The position numbers were made by a program, and so were the translations under genes. A stretch of 44,256 nucleotides of DNA from Candidatus Martarchaeota archaeon (lineage in GTDB: Archaea; Micrarchaeota; Micrarchaeia; Micrarchaeales; Micrarchaeaceae): contig JAMCYG010000013.1 of assembly GCA_023473425.1 (NCBI GenBank), positions 1 through 44,256 on the forward strand. The letters run 5' to 3'. The notes beneath the pieces were generated by a model. That model was not told the DNA's origin. It made no database searches and saw only the letters and a program-made list of their open reading frames with translations. Shown here in pieces: positions 24,303 through 32,640 of the stretch. Each line of letters starts with the position of its first letter. Within the stretch, counting starts at the first letter, position 1.

Positions 24303-26945
24303 ATGAAGGCTGAAGCTATCAACGACATAAGATTCACGGTGTTATCACCGGAAAGGATAAGGAAGATGAGCGTCGCAAAGCTCATCGTACCTGATGCGTA
24401 CAATGAAGACGGCTATCCTATCGATGGCGGTCTGATAGACCAGAGGCTGGGAGTCATAGAGCCGGGGCTCAGGTGTAAGACCTGCGGAGGCAGGGCCAAG
24501 TCTTGCCCTGGCCACTTCGGTCACATAGAGCTAGTCAGACCTGTGGTGCACCCTGCATATGCAAAGACAATATACATGCTACTTCAGTCTACATGCAACA
24601 GCTGCCACAGGGCGCTGATGAGCGAGAGCGCGATAAAGGAGCTTAGGCCAGTAATAGAGACCATGACAATAGACGAGAGCGATGAGGTACTTAAGGCCGT
24701 AGAGGGACAGGCCCAGAAGGCCGACAAGGGCGCAGAGTCAGCAGCCCATGCCGGATTGCAGCAGAACGGCAACGGGGTATCAATGAACCAGTCGATGGTC
24801 ATCTCTGCCAGCATGCCAGCAATAAAAAGGCTCAAGTCTGTGAAGATCTGCCCGCACTGTAAAGCACAGCAGGCCAAGATAAAGTTCGAGAAGCCTACTA
24901 GGTTCATGGTAGGCAATGAGACGCTCAGGCCCGACGACGTTCGCGACTGGCTCTCAAAGATACCTGACGACGACCTCATGCTGTTTGGCATAGACCCGAA
25001 GGCGACCAGGCCTGAGTGGTTCATTATAACTGCGCTCCTCGTGCCGCCGGTGAACGTCAGGCCCTCGATAACGCTCGAATCTGGTGAGCGAAGCGAGGAC
25101 GATCTGACCCACAAGCTCGTCGACATAATGAGGGTGAACAGGAAGCTGGAGCAGGACATAGACGCCGGGGCCCCGCAGATAATAATAGATGACCAGTGGG
25201 AACTCCTTCAGTACCACGTCACATCGTATTTCGACAATGAGACTGCAGGCATACCTGTCAGCAGGCACAGGTCTGGCAGGCCGCTAAAGACTCTTGCGCA
25301 GAGGCTCAAGGGCAAGGAAGGCAGGCTCAGATACAACCTTTCTGGCAAGAGGGTTAACTTTTCAGCAAGAAGCGTGATAACTCCCGATCCGAGGCTCTCG
25401 GTGAACAGTGTAGGCATACCTATAGACATAGCGAAAGGCATGTCAGTGCCTATGTATGTCACAAAGTGGAACATCGACGAGCTGAAGGAATGGATGCAGC
25501 GTACAGAGTATCCGATGATAGTCAACGTAATCTCAAAGGAGGGCGTAAGAAAGAGGATAACCGAGACCAACAGGGCTGAACTGCTCGCTTCAGTAGAGCC
25601 AGGTGTGATACTGGAGCGCCAGCTCATAGACGGCGACATAGCGCTGTTCAACAGGCAGCCAACGCTGCACAGAGTCTCTATAATGGCGCACATAGTCAAA
25701 GTCGTGCCTGATAAGACCATAAGAATCAATCCTTCGATAGCGCACCCGTACGGTGCCGACTTCGACGGAGACGAAATGAACATACATATTCCACAGAGCC
25801 TTGAGGCACAGGCGGAGGCCAGATACCTGATGCAGCCCAAGCTTCTGTTCATGTCTGCAAAGGACAGCTCCCCTATATCGAGCCTGTCAGAGGAGCAGGT
25901 CATGGGAGTTTACCTGCTCACGCTCGACAGCACAGAGCTTAGCAGGGAAGAGACGATGGAGCTGCTTTCTTATGTGGGGATAACTGACATGCCAGAGCCG
26001 CTTAAGAACGGAAAGTACAGCGGAAAATCCATATTCTCCATGCTGCTCCCTGTAGACTATAGCACAGAGCAGAAGGCAGGAAGAGACAACATTGTTGTGA
26101 TAAAGAACGGCAAGCTGAAATCAGGTGTGGTAAATCACAGTGCTGTCGGAGGCCATGGCTTTATGATAATGGAGATATTCGACAGGTATGGCCCTGACTA
26201 CACGGAAGCATTCCTGACTAGGTCGATAAACCTCGCACTCAAGTACACGTACATGCGCGGCATAACGATAAGTGTGCGCGACTTCTACATAACAGATGAG
26301 ATGAGGAAAGAGCGCGAAAAGCTCATCGAGACTGTGAAGAGCAACGCTGAGGTAGTAATGAAAAATTACAAGGATGGCAAGCTCGAGGCGCAGCCGGGCT
26401 ACACTGTCAAGGAGACATACAAGATGCTGCTGCTTGCGGAGCTTGACTCTGCCAGGGACCTCGCGGTATCGATAGTCAATAAGCATTTCAACTATACAAA
26501 CAACCTTTTCCTCATGTCTGAAGTGCATGTGAGGGGAGATATAAGGACGATAGTCCAGACCAGCCTGTTGCTCGGGCAGCAGAACGTCAGAGCGGACAGG
26601 CCTACGCGTGGCTACTCTGGCAGGGCTATACCATACATAGCGAAGAATGATGATGCTCCGGAATCCAAGGGATTCATAAAGGACAGCTTCTTCGATGGGT
26701 TGGAGCCTACTGAGCTCTACCTGCACGCTATGGGGGCGAGAGCTTCTATGCAATCCAAGTCCCTTATAACAGCAGTGAGCGGATACTTGATGAGAAGGCT
26801 GATAAATGCCATGCAGGACTTCTATGTGGAAAAGGACATGAGCGTCAGGGGCGCAGGGGGCGCTCTGCTGCAGACCATATACGGCGGCGACGGGATCGAT
26901 CCGATGATGGCAGGGGCTGCAGCTGCAGCGAAGAAGAGGAAGTGA
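24303..26945 (+). CDS. rpoA1: RNA polymerase subunit A' (largest subunit, N-terminal)
   Basis: Catalytic half of the split largest subunit, 880 residues. The Mg-binding loop reads ADFDGDEMNIH. The clamp has a zinc motif CKTCGGRAKSCPGH and further Cys pairs CNSCH and CPHC. Between those pairs, at about residues 133-175, is a low-complexity Ala/Gln/Gly/Asn-rich insertion. The bridge-helix and trigger-loop regions precede a C-terminus ending in an Ala run and KKRK. GGTG seven nt before ATG 24303 favours it over GTG 24297. It is joined to rpoB1 and rpoA2 in one operon. Confidence 0.97.
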   Translation: MKAEAINDIRFTVLSPERIRKMSVAKLIVPDAYNEDGYPIDGGLIDQRLGVIEPGLRCKTCGGRAKSCPGHFGHIELVRPVVHPAYAKTIYMLLQSTCNSCHRALMSESAIKELRPVIETMTIDESDEVLKAVEGQAQKADKGAESAAHAGLQQNGNGVSMNQSMVISASMPAIKRLKSVKICPHCKAQQAKIKFEKPTRFMVGNETLRPDDVRDWLSKIPDDDLMLFGIDPKATRPEWFIITALLVPPVNVRPSITLESGERSEDDLTHKLVDIMRVNRKLEQDIDAGAPQIIIDDQWELLQYHVTSYFDNETAGIPVSRHRSGRPLKTLAQRLKGKEGRLRYNLSGKRVNFSARSVITPDPRLSVNSVGIPIDIAKGMSVPMYVTKWNIDELKEWMQRTEYPMIVNVISKEGVRKRITETNRAELLASVEPGVILERQLIDGDIALFNRQPTLHRVSIMAHIVKVVPDKTIRINPSIAHPYGADFDGDEMNIHIPQSLEAQAEARYLMQPKLLFMSAKDSSPISSLSEEQVMGVYLLTLDSTELSREETMELLSYVGITDMPEPLKNGKYSGKSIFSMLLPVDYSTEQKAGRDNIVVIKNGKLKSGVVNHSAVGGHGFMIMEIFDRYGPDYTEAFLTRSINLALKYTYMRGITISVRDFYITDEMRKEREKLIETVKSNAEVVMKNYKDGKLEAQPGYTVKETYKMLLLAELDSARDLAVSIVNKHFNYTNNLFLMSEVHVRGDIRTIVQTSLLLGQQNVRADRPTRGYSGRAIPYIAKNDDAPESKGFIKDSFFDGLEPTELYLHAMGARASMQSKSLITAVSGYLMRRLINAMQDFYVEKDMSVRGAGGALLQTIYGGDGIDPMMAGAAAAAKKRK

Positions 26946-26949
26946 TATC

Positions 26950-28050
26950 ATGGAAAAGAACGAGAAGAGCGCTAACAAGTACGGCATAGCTTATGGCGAA
27001 GCCGTCGGCACAGTCGCAGCGCAGTCACTGGGGGAGCCGACAACGCAGATGGTCCTCGGATCGCTTCACCAAGCTGGCATAAAGACCATAGTCACAACTA
27101 CTGGCCTGCCAAGGATGATGGAGATAGCCGATGCAAGAAAGAAGCCGAAGAGCCCCATGATGATCATACATTTCGATCCGAAGATAAGCAAGGACTATGA
27201 GAAGATAAGGGCGATAAGGTATAAGCTGGAAGAGGTGCGCCTATCGCAGCTCATAGAGGGCTACGAGGAGGACTTCAGGACAGGCAGCATGGTCATCAAG
27301 CTGGACAAGGCTAAACTAGCCGTATACGAGATAACGCCGAAGAGGATCATGAATGCGCTTGAATTGAAGGGCACAGTGGAAACCGCGCTGGTGGATAACG
27401 CCACAATAAAGGTGAAGGCGAAGAGGGCCAAGTCCGAATCCCAGGCTGCGGCATCTGAGAGCAAGATAAAGCATTATAGGATTACGTTCATAAGTGTGCT
27501 TTCTACAGTCGTATCGGGCATACCTGGCATAATAAAGGCAGTCATAGACATGTACGAGGACAACGCCTTCTATATAAAGACCGCGGGAAGCAACATGGAG
27601 GAAGCGATGAAGATAGAGGGCGTGGACAAATGGAACATAAGGTCCAATGACCCGTTCGAGGTAATGAAAGTGTATGGGATAGAGGCTGCAAGGAACACGA
27701 TAGCCAATGAGATGTACGAAGCCATAACCACGAACGGAGCTAACGTCAACTTTAGGCACATGTCACTGCTTGCAGATACCATGACCTATGCAGGTCACAT
27801 AAGCAGTGTAGGAAGGCACGGTGTGGCAGGGGAGAAAAGGTCTGTCTTTGCAAGAGCGGCGTTCGAAGAGACTGTCAAGCACTTTGTCAATGCAAGCGTC
27901 TTCGGCGAACATGACCTGTTGACTGGCGTGAGCGAAAACATACTGATAGGCAAGCAGATCGGAGTTGGAACCGGCCGCGTGCGCCTCAGCGTAAAGAAGG
28001 ACGACCTCCAGAAGCTGAAGAGGGCGGCAGAGAAGGCCGAGAAGAAGTAA
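26950..28050 (+). CDS. rpoA2: RNA polymerase subunit A'' (largest subunit, C-terminal)
   Basis: C-terminal half of the largest polymerase subunit, 366 residues, containing the end of the trigger loop and the jaw/cleft domain. The start GEAVGTVAAQSLGEPTTQMVLGSLHQAGI is diagnostic, as is the later GRHGVAGEKRSVFARAAFEETVKHF. A short Lys/Ala/Ser-rich insertion lies near residue 160. GTGAT three nt before the ATG, and a 4-nt gap to rpoA1, indicate tight coupling. The operon does not continue into the usual rpl30e-nusA-rpsL genes; after about 130 nt comes the Sm-like gene. Confidence 0.97.
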   Translation: MEKNEKSANKYGIAYGEAVGTVAAQSLGEPTTQMVLGSLHQAGIKTIVTTTGLPRMMEIADARKKPKSPMMIIHFDPKISKDYEKIRAIRYKLEEVRLSQLIEGYEEDFRTGSMVIKLDKAKLAVYEITPKRIMNALELKGTVETALVDNATIKVKAKRAKSESQAAASESKIKHYRITFISVLSTVVSGIPGIIKAVIDMYEDNAFYIKTAGSNMEEAMKIEGVDKWNIRSNDPFEVMKVYGIEAARNTIANEMYEAITTNGANVNFRHMSLLADTMTYAGHISSVGRHGVAGEKRSVFARAAFEETVKHFVNASVFGEHDLLTGVSENILIGKQIGVGTGRVRLSVKKDDLQKLKRAAEKAEKK

Positions 28051-28178
28051 GCCGTTGCGCATTGAAATGTAAATGTTTAAAATATGTTACATCTCTTATT
28101 ATAACGTCATTAAACCAACGAAATACATGCGTTGCGGAACATTGCGTTATGCGTTATTTGTTGTCTTAGGTGCTAAAA

Positions 28179-28403
28179 ATGCAACAGGAAAGACCGTTCG
28201 ATCTTCTGAACAAGTCAATAGGCAAGCAGGTTCTTGTGCAGCTCAAGAGCAGCACGAGCATACGGGGAAAGATAACCTCTTTCGATGCCCACATGAACAT
28301 TGTCATGGAGGACGCTGAAGAGCTCAGCAATGGCGAGCTCAAGGCAAAGCTCGGGACTATACTGCTCAGGGGCGGCAACATAATCTTCATATCGCCAGTA
28401 TGA
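28179..28403 (+). CDS. Sm-like (LSm) RNA-binding protein
   Basis: Archaeal LSm protein of 74 residues, expected to form a ring that binds U-rich RNA. The Sm1 motif (GKQVLVQLKSSTSIRGKITSFDAHMNIVMEDAEE) and Sm2 motif (LLRGGNIIFISP) are intact. AGGTG six nt upstream supports ATG 28179. The gap of 128 nt from rpoA2 includes ATGTAA/TTACAT as a weak inverted repeat and may hold a separate promoter. Just 34 nt after its stop is tRNA-Ala on the same strand, a close link of an RNA chaperone gene to a tRNA gene. Confidence 0.93.
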   Translation: MQQERPFDLLNKSIGKQVLVQLKSSTSIRGKITSFDAHMNIVMEDAEELSNGELKAKLGTILLRGGNIIFISPV

Positions 28404-28437
28404 TGCGGCGCACAGCACCGCATCTAGCCTATTACTC

Positions 28438-28509
28438 GGGCTCTTAGCGCAACGGTAGCGCGCTTGCCTGGCAGGCAGGAGGTTGCGGGTTCAAATCCCG
28501 CAGAGTCCA
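28438..28509 (+). tRNA. tRNA-Ala (anticodon GGC)
   Basis: Complete cloverleaf: acceptor GGGCTCT/AGAGTCC with the G3-U70 wobble that identifies tRNA-Ala, D-stem GCGC/GCGC, anticodon stem CTTGC/GCAGG around CTGGCAG (anticodon GGC), T-arm GCGGG-TTCAAAT-CCCGC, and discriminator A at 28509. No intron and no encoded CCA. No separate TATA box is evident in the 34-nt gap after the LSm gene, so cotranscription is likely. Three nt beyond its end lies the stop of the convergent porB gene. Confidence 0.96.
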
Positions 28510-28512
28510 CAT

Positions 28513-29391
28513 TCACATGAACCTTGAAAGGAATCTCCACTTTTCTACTACGCTCTTCTCTATCTCGGTTGCTTCCCTCTCGTCCACATTTGCAAACCTG
28601 CCCTGGAGCGATAGATAATCCTTCAGCGGCCTCCTCTTTTTCGCATCTAAATACGGCCTGCTTATCGGAGATATGCTAACCTTGCCATTTTCGTATTCAT
28701 AAAGGATCCATACTCCTGCCTGCACAGCGAGCTTTCCCACTTCTATGCTTTTGCTGTAGTCAATGCGCCAGCCTGGTGGGCACGGGGAGAAAAGCTGTAT
28801 GAATTTTGTGCCCTTGTGCGCCTCTGCCTTTCTGAGCTTCTCTATAAAATCAGTAGGAAACGCCACGCTCGCAGTCGCCATATACTCTAGGTTGTGCGCC
28901 ATCATTATATGGGCGACCTCCTTCTTGAACTCTCTCTTGCCTTCAGGAGTCGTGGTAGTCCATGCGCCGTGCGGAGTCGAAGATGATCTCTGTATGCCTG
29001 TGTTCATGTACGCCTCATTATCATACATGACGAATATTATGTTCTCTCCGCGCTCTGCTGCGCCGCTCAGCGCCTGCAGCCCTATATCCGCTGTGCCGCC
29101 GTCTCCTGCCCACGCCACTACTGTGCCCTTCTTGCCAAGTGCCTCAAGCGCTTCGGACACTCCGCTGGCTGCAGACCCAGCTGCGGCCATGGCGATGTTG
29201 AGCAGCGGGAATGATGCCGAGCTTTTCGGCCAGCCGCCCTGCACCACGCTACCGCAGCTGGCTGGCATAACTACGACAGGGTGCTCTATCGCCTTTGCCA
29301 TAAGTCTGAGACCCAGCGAGAGCCCGCAGCCCGGGCAAGCAGCGTTGCCCGGAAGCCACTTTTCCTCTTTTGGTATGTCCTTTATTATCAT
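28513..29391 (-). CDS. porB: Pyruvate:ferredoxin oxidoreductase beta subunit
   Basis: Thiamine-diphosphate-binding subunit of a 2-oxoacid:ferredoxin oxidoreductase, 292 residues. It has the cluster-ligand motif CPGCG near residue 18 and the ThDP motif GDGGTADIGLQAL ending in the YDNEAYMNTG segment, typical of pyruvate enzymes. ATG 29391 is preceded by GGATGAG and overlaps the end of porA by a few nt. It is the last gene of the minus-strand operon porG-porD-porA-porB. The complex oxidises pyruvate to acetyl-CoA and CO2 with reduction of ferredoxin. Pyruvate is the likely substrate, but 2-ketoisovalerate cannot be excluded. Confidence 0.93.
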   Translation of the reverse strand: MIIKDIPKEEKWLPGNAACPGCGLSLGLRLMAKAIEHPVVVMPASCGSVVQGGWPKSSASFPLLNIAMAAAGSAASGVSEALEALGKKGTVVAWAGDGGTADIGLQALSGAAERGENIIFVMYDNEAYMNTGIQRSSSTPHGAWTTTTPEGKREFKKEVAHIMMAHNLEYMATASVAFPTDFIEKLRKAEAHKGTKFIQLFSPCPPGWRIDYSKSIEVGKLAVQAGVWILYEYENGKVSISPISRPYLDAKKRRPLKDYLSLQGRFANVDEREATEIEKSVVEKWRFLSRFM

Positions 29392-29395
29392 GTGC

Positions 29396-30562
29396 TCATC
29401 CGCCTGTGAGGCCGAACCACTCGTCCCCAGTTGGCCTCTCTCTGGTGATTCCAACCATATTAATATAATCATTCGGCGTAATGTCCTTCCCTCCAAGCCC
29501 GGTTATGAAACCTTTCACGAACGGCGCCTCTTCAGGCCCATGCGCGCTGTACAGGGCAGACCTTATCTCATGCGCTAGTATATTGCCTCCTCCAACTGAA
29601 AGGGAGCGCTCTACAACTGTAACCGTTTCCGCACCACCGAGTGCTTTGGCGATTTCTTCGCTGGGGAACGGCCTGATGACCCTGATTCTTACAGCTCCTG
29701 CCTTCACTCCTTCCTTCCTGAGCCTGTCGCTCGCTTCTCTTGCATCGCCGCTGGATGCTCCTATCGATACTATTATGTGTTCGGCATCGTCGCAGTTGTA
29801 ACACTCCAGCATGCTGTATTCCCTGCCTGCCAGGCGTTTGTACTCGTTTGACACACTGCCTATTACCTCTTTTGCTGCCTGCATTGATTCAAACATTTTG
29901 TGCCTCATGTCTATGTAGTACCGTTCATCGATCACATTTCCGAAAGTAAAAGGTCTTTCCACATCTATCTCAAACTCTGGCTTCCTCTCCCCTAGAAAAC
30001 TGTCAATGTCTGCCTGCTCTGGAATCTCTACCGGCATGCTCGTATGCGTAAGTATGAAGCCGTCGAGCCCGACCATGACTGGCAGAGTCACCCTTGGATC
30101 CTCTCCTATCTTATATGCCTGAAGCATGGAGTCGAGCGCGTCCTGGTTGTTCTCTGCCATGATCTGAATCCAGCCACTTGTCAGCTGAGTCATGAAATCT
30201 GTATGCTCATTGAGTATGCTCCAGGGCGCGGCCAGTGCCCTAGTTGCTACAGCCATGACTATTGGCAGCCTGGCATGCGCCGCCCAATGAACTACTTCGT
30301 CCATATAGAGTAACCCCTGGCTCGATGTGGCCGTGAAGGTCCTTGCGCCTGCAGAGCTAGCCCCTATGCAAGCGCCCATGGCACTATGCTCGGAGTCGAC
30401 CTTTATGAACCTAGAGCCGAGCCTTTTCTCTTCTATGAAAGTTGCTATATCTTCAACAATTTCAGTCTGCGGAGTTACTGGATAAGCTGCGATGACCTCG
30501 GGTTTCGCCAGCATGACTGCTGTCGCGACGCTCCTGCTGCCAGTTATCACTTTAGTCTGCAT
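29396..30562 (-). CDS. porA: Pyruvate:ferredoxin oxidoreductase alpha subunit
   Basis: Alpha subunit of the four-subunit Por enzyme, 388 residues, carrying the pyrimidine-binding domain for ThDP. Recognisable segments are AAYPVTPQTEIVEDIA, KVDSEHSAMGACIGASSAGARTFTATSSQGL and the C-terminal domain around IVSIGASSGDAREASDRLR. A pair of ATGs opens the frame; the second (30562) is at better distance from AGGTGCG. It is 11 nt downstream of porD and overlaps porB. The family length is normal and no key residue appears lost. Confidence 0.93.
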   Translation of the reverse strand: MQTKVITGSRSVATAVMLAKPEVIAAYPVTPQTEIVEDIATFIEEKRLGSRFIKVDSEHSAMGACIGASSAGARTFTATSSQGLLYMDEVVHWAAHARLPIVMAVATRALAAPWSILNEHTDFMTQLTSGWIQIMAENNQDALDSMLQAYKIGEDPRVTLPVMVGLDGFILTHTSMPVEIPEQADIDSFLGERKPEFEIDVERPFTFGNVIDERYYIDMRHKMFESMQAAKEVIGSVSNEYKRLAGREYSMLECYNCDDAEHIIVSIGASSGDAREASDRLRKEGVKAGAVRIRVIRPFPSEEIAKALGGAETVTVVERSLSVGGGNILAHEIRSALYSAHGPEEAPFVKGFITGLGGKDITPNDYINMVGITRERPTGDEWFGLTGG

Positions 30563-30573
30563 CATCGCACCTA

Positions 30574-30888
30574 CTACTCATCAACCATCCTTATCGCTTT
30601 TGTAGGGCATTCATTGGCACAAATGCCGCACCCTTTGCAGTAATCGTAGTTTATTTCTACACTGTCATCGCTCTTTCTGTGTATGGTGGCTTCCGGGCAA
30701 TCAGCCCAGCATATTATACATTTTATGCACTTATCTTGGTCTATGACTGGCATCTGGAGGCGCCACTGATTAGTCTTTCCTCCAGAGCCGAAATCTGGCA
30801 ACGAGATAGGATATCTCAACAGTAGCGCCTTGCTTTTGGAATCGGCTGCAGGCACAATATAATTGCTGCTCTCGTCCTTGTCGGCCAT
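30574..30888 (-). CDS. porD: Pyruvate:ferredoxin oxidoreductase delta subunit (2x[4Fe-4S])
   Basis: Ferredoxin-like delta subunit of 104 residues. Two cluster motifs are present: CIKCIICWADCP and CKGCGICANECP, each giving C-x2-C-x2-C-x3-C. The N-terminal 45 residues are the usual non-cluster extension. It carries electrons from the ThDP site to external ferredoxin. The ATG overlaps the porG stop codon (TGATG), and AGGTGG lies upstream. This tight overlap shows that the four genes are translated as one unit. Confidence 0.93.
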   Translation of the reverse strand: MADKDESSNYIVPAADSKSKALLLRYPISLPDFGSGGKTNQWRLQMPVIDQDKCIKCIICWADCPEATIHRKSDDSVEINYDYCKGCGICANECPTKAIRMVDE

Positions 30889-31493
30889 CAAAAACCACCT
30901 TCCGCGCCTGATCGCTGGAGTGCAGTGCACATTTCATATCCCTTCCTCGCTGCTTCTATGTTCTTGTCTGCGAGGGGCTTCGGCCAGTACTCTTCTATTG
31001 CGTTAGCCATATTTTCAAGCCCTATTACTCCCGTAGCCTTTGCCATCGCCCCAAGCATGGCTGTGTTTATCACTGGCCATCCTGCTACAACGAGACCCAG
31101 CTCACGTGCTATAGAAGTAGCGTCCACGAATGCAAGTCCTCCTATGTTGGCATTCAGGCCCGCAGCATACTTTTCTGCAGCGTCCCTGCCTGGAAGGTTA
31201 ATCACAATGCTGCCTCCCGCTTTAAGTGCTATAGACGACACGCTCTCCCTTGCCACTTTCAGGAGCTCTGCATCCAATATCACTATTATGTCGGGTTCAT
31301 ATATCTGGCTATGCACTCTTATTGGCTGCGTATCGATGCGCGCGAACGCCTTGACCGGGGCACCCCTTCTCTCACCGCCAAAGAATGGGAATGCCTGGGA
31401 CTGCATGCCTGCTTTGTATGCGGCTATGGCAGTGAGCTCTGAAGCCATGACTGCTCCATGACCGCCCCTACCATAAAACACAATCTCCTTCAT
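30888..31493 (-). CDS. porG: Pyruvate:ferredoxin oxidoreductase gamma subunit
   Basis: Gamma subunit, 201 residues, first gene of the por operon. The start KEIVFYGRGGHGAVMASELTAIAAYKAG and the FPFFGGERRGAPVKAFARI segment are diagnostic of the family. ATG 31493 has GAAGG upstream; a TTG at 31514 is the alternative. TTTAAATATTTG about 15-30 nt before the ATG is a likely TATA box, so the operon message may have a very short leader. Confidence 0.93.
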   Translation of the reverse strand: MKEIVFYGRGGHGAVMASELTAIAAYKAGMQSQAFPFFGGERRGAPVKAFARIDTQPIRVHSQIYEPDIIVILDAELLKVARESVSSIALKAGGSIVINLPGRDAAEKYAAGLNANIGGLAFVDATSIARELGLVVAGWPVINTAMLGAMAKATGVIGLENMANAIEEYWPKPLADKNIEAARKGYEMCTALQRSGAEGGF

Positions 31494-31592
31494 GATGCCT
31501 TCTTCTGAGTTCAAATATTTAAACAGTTAAACTATACAAGAGTAAAGTGCCTGTGCCACTGCCCATCAATTCATCTACTTACATACGCAAGA

Positions 31593-31982
31593 TTAGAATC
31601 TATTCTTCCTCTGTGGCTGATCCTGGGCATGCTGCTCCGGCTGCCTTTTGGCACTAGCTCCCTTTCCAAGCCCTAGCATCGACAGACCTATCTTAGCAAA
31701 CTTGTATCCTATGTTCGCAAAGAGCAGAAGTGCTAGCAGAGCAAGGACATAATAGAAAAACTTACCTGCAGGTATGGATGCCACAACTCCATTTATGACG
31801 GAGTTGACTATGCCTGAAGTGGTAGAAGTGTTCCCTGCTGGCAGAGGGGCACTTTGCTGTGTTGGCGCGGACGCAAGCATTAGGAACGTACCGTACAAGC
31901 CATACGCCAAGTACAATGCCGCGCCTATAATTATGAGGCCTAACGCTAACACGATAAAGCCGTACACTCCATTGTTAGCCAT
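31593..31982 (-). CDS. Two-helix membrane protein, unknown
   Basis: Hypothetical protein of 129 residues with an N-terminal transmembrane helix (about 8-38), a Ser/Thr/Pro-rich outside or loop segment with one N-x-S/T site, a second helix (about 74-93) and a cytoplasmic tail rich in Gln, Lys and Arg. No family is recognised. The ATG is firmly set by GGTGAT three nt upstream. A TATA-like TAATATAAATACC (32042-32054, minus strand) lies about 65 nt before the ATG. The gene precedes por on the same strand but is separated by 100 nt and probably independent. Confidence 0.65.
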   Translation of the reverse strand: MANNGVYGFIVLALGLIIIGAALYLAYGLYGTFLMLASAPTQQSAPLPAGNTSTTSGIVNSVINGVVASIPAGKFFYYVLALLALLLFANIGYKFAKIGLSMLGLGKGASAKRQPEQHAQDQPQRKNRF

Positions 31983-32294
31983 GTAATCACCTTATGTGCT
32001 ACTAAATGTGCTTAATCTACTGATATGTAGTGTTCCGAAAGGTATTTATATTAGGAGAAATAGATGTTTGGCTGCAACTTTTGTTGCAATGGAAGGAAAG
32101 CACATACACTTTTTCTACCACCACAAAATCCACCCACCATTGGCGTAGGAAACCCCTACGCCGTATATATTAATGCTCAGCGAAGCATGCACGCCGAATC
32201 AGGTTGTTCTGTTATACAAATCTGTGCATTTTCAGGCCATGCTTGCGCCTAAATGGTTAAATAAATTCCTGCCGTGCTTGTACTGGTGAAAGGA
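31983..32294. other. Intergenic region with hairpins, possible small RNA
   Basis: About 310 nt without a convincing gene. The plus strand has a TATA-like GGTATTTATATTAGG at 32041-32055. Downstream come hairpin TGCAAC-TTTT-GTTGCA (32073-32088), a pyrimidine-rich stretch, hairpin GGCGTAGG-AAACC-CCTACGCC (32142-32162) and ATGCT/AGCAT. A 62-codon plus-strand frame has Cys/His-rich composition unlike its neighbours and no ribosome-binding sequence. The promoter plus perfect stems suggest a short transcript, but no known RNA family is recognised. GTTAAATAAAT at about 32256-32266 probably serves the DUF1059 gene. Confidence 0.35.
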
Positions 32295-32528
32295 ATGAAG
32301 AAATTCGCATGCAGAGACACAGGCATGGATTGCCCATTCGAAACATCAGCTGAGTCAGAAGAAGAGCTGATGCAGAAGATAAGCGCCCACGCAAAGGAGG
32401 CACATGGCCTGGATGTCATAGACGACGCCATGATGCATAAAGTAAAGGAAGCAATCCAGGATGAACCATCGGAAGAACAAGAAGCTGAAGAGGATTCTGA
32501 GGATTCAGAAGCTAAAGCGGAGCAGTGA
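32295..32528 (+). CDS. DUF1059-family small protein
   Basis: Protein of 77 residues. The first 55 form a DUF1059 domain: MKKFACRDTGMDCPFETSAESEEELMQKISAHAKEAHG is the family signature, with two Cys and two His as likely metal ligands. The last 20 residues are an acidic Glu/Asp-rich tail. Function of the family is unknown. ATG 32295 has GGTGAAAGGA upstream, which argues against GTG 32274. A hairpin followed by five T residues lies 48 nt after the stop. Confidence 0.85.
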   Translation: MKKFACRDTGMDCPFETSAESEEELMQKISAHAKEAHGLDVIDDAMMHKVKEAIQDEPSEEQEAEEDSEDSEAKAEQ

Positions 32529-32575
32529 TAGATATCAGAATATCCTATCCTGCGGCTTTGCCGCTCACTTTTACT

Positions 32576-32604
32576 GCTGCGCGAAATCCAAGCGCAGCCT
32601 TTTT
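32576..32604 (+). terminator. Hairpin and T-run after the DUF1059 gene
   Basis: GCTGCGC (32576-32582) and GCGCAGC (32592-32598) form a 7-bp stem with a 9-nt loop, followed by CTTTTT. A second small stem, GCGGC-TTT-GCCGC, is just upstream at 32552-32564. The position, between convergent genes, fits a terminator. Archaeal termination depends mainly on the T-run, so the stem may mostly stabilise the 3' end. Confidence 0.55.
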
Positions 32605-32640
32605 CATATTTTCAGCATTCCAGTACAACTTTTGCGGGCA

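Noticed and set aside
26121-26987. Long minus-strand frame opposite rpoA1/rpoA2
   Set aside because: Antisense shadow with shadow-like composition rich in His, Tyr and Arg.
32064-32252. 62-codon plus-strand frame in the gap before DUF1059
   Set aside because: Covers perfect RNA-like hairpins, has no ribosome-binding sequence and unusual Cys/His content.
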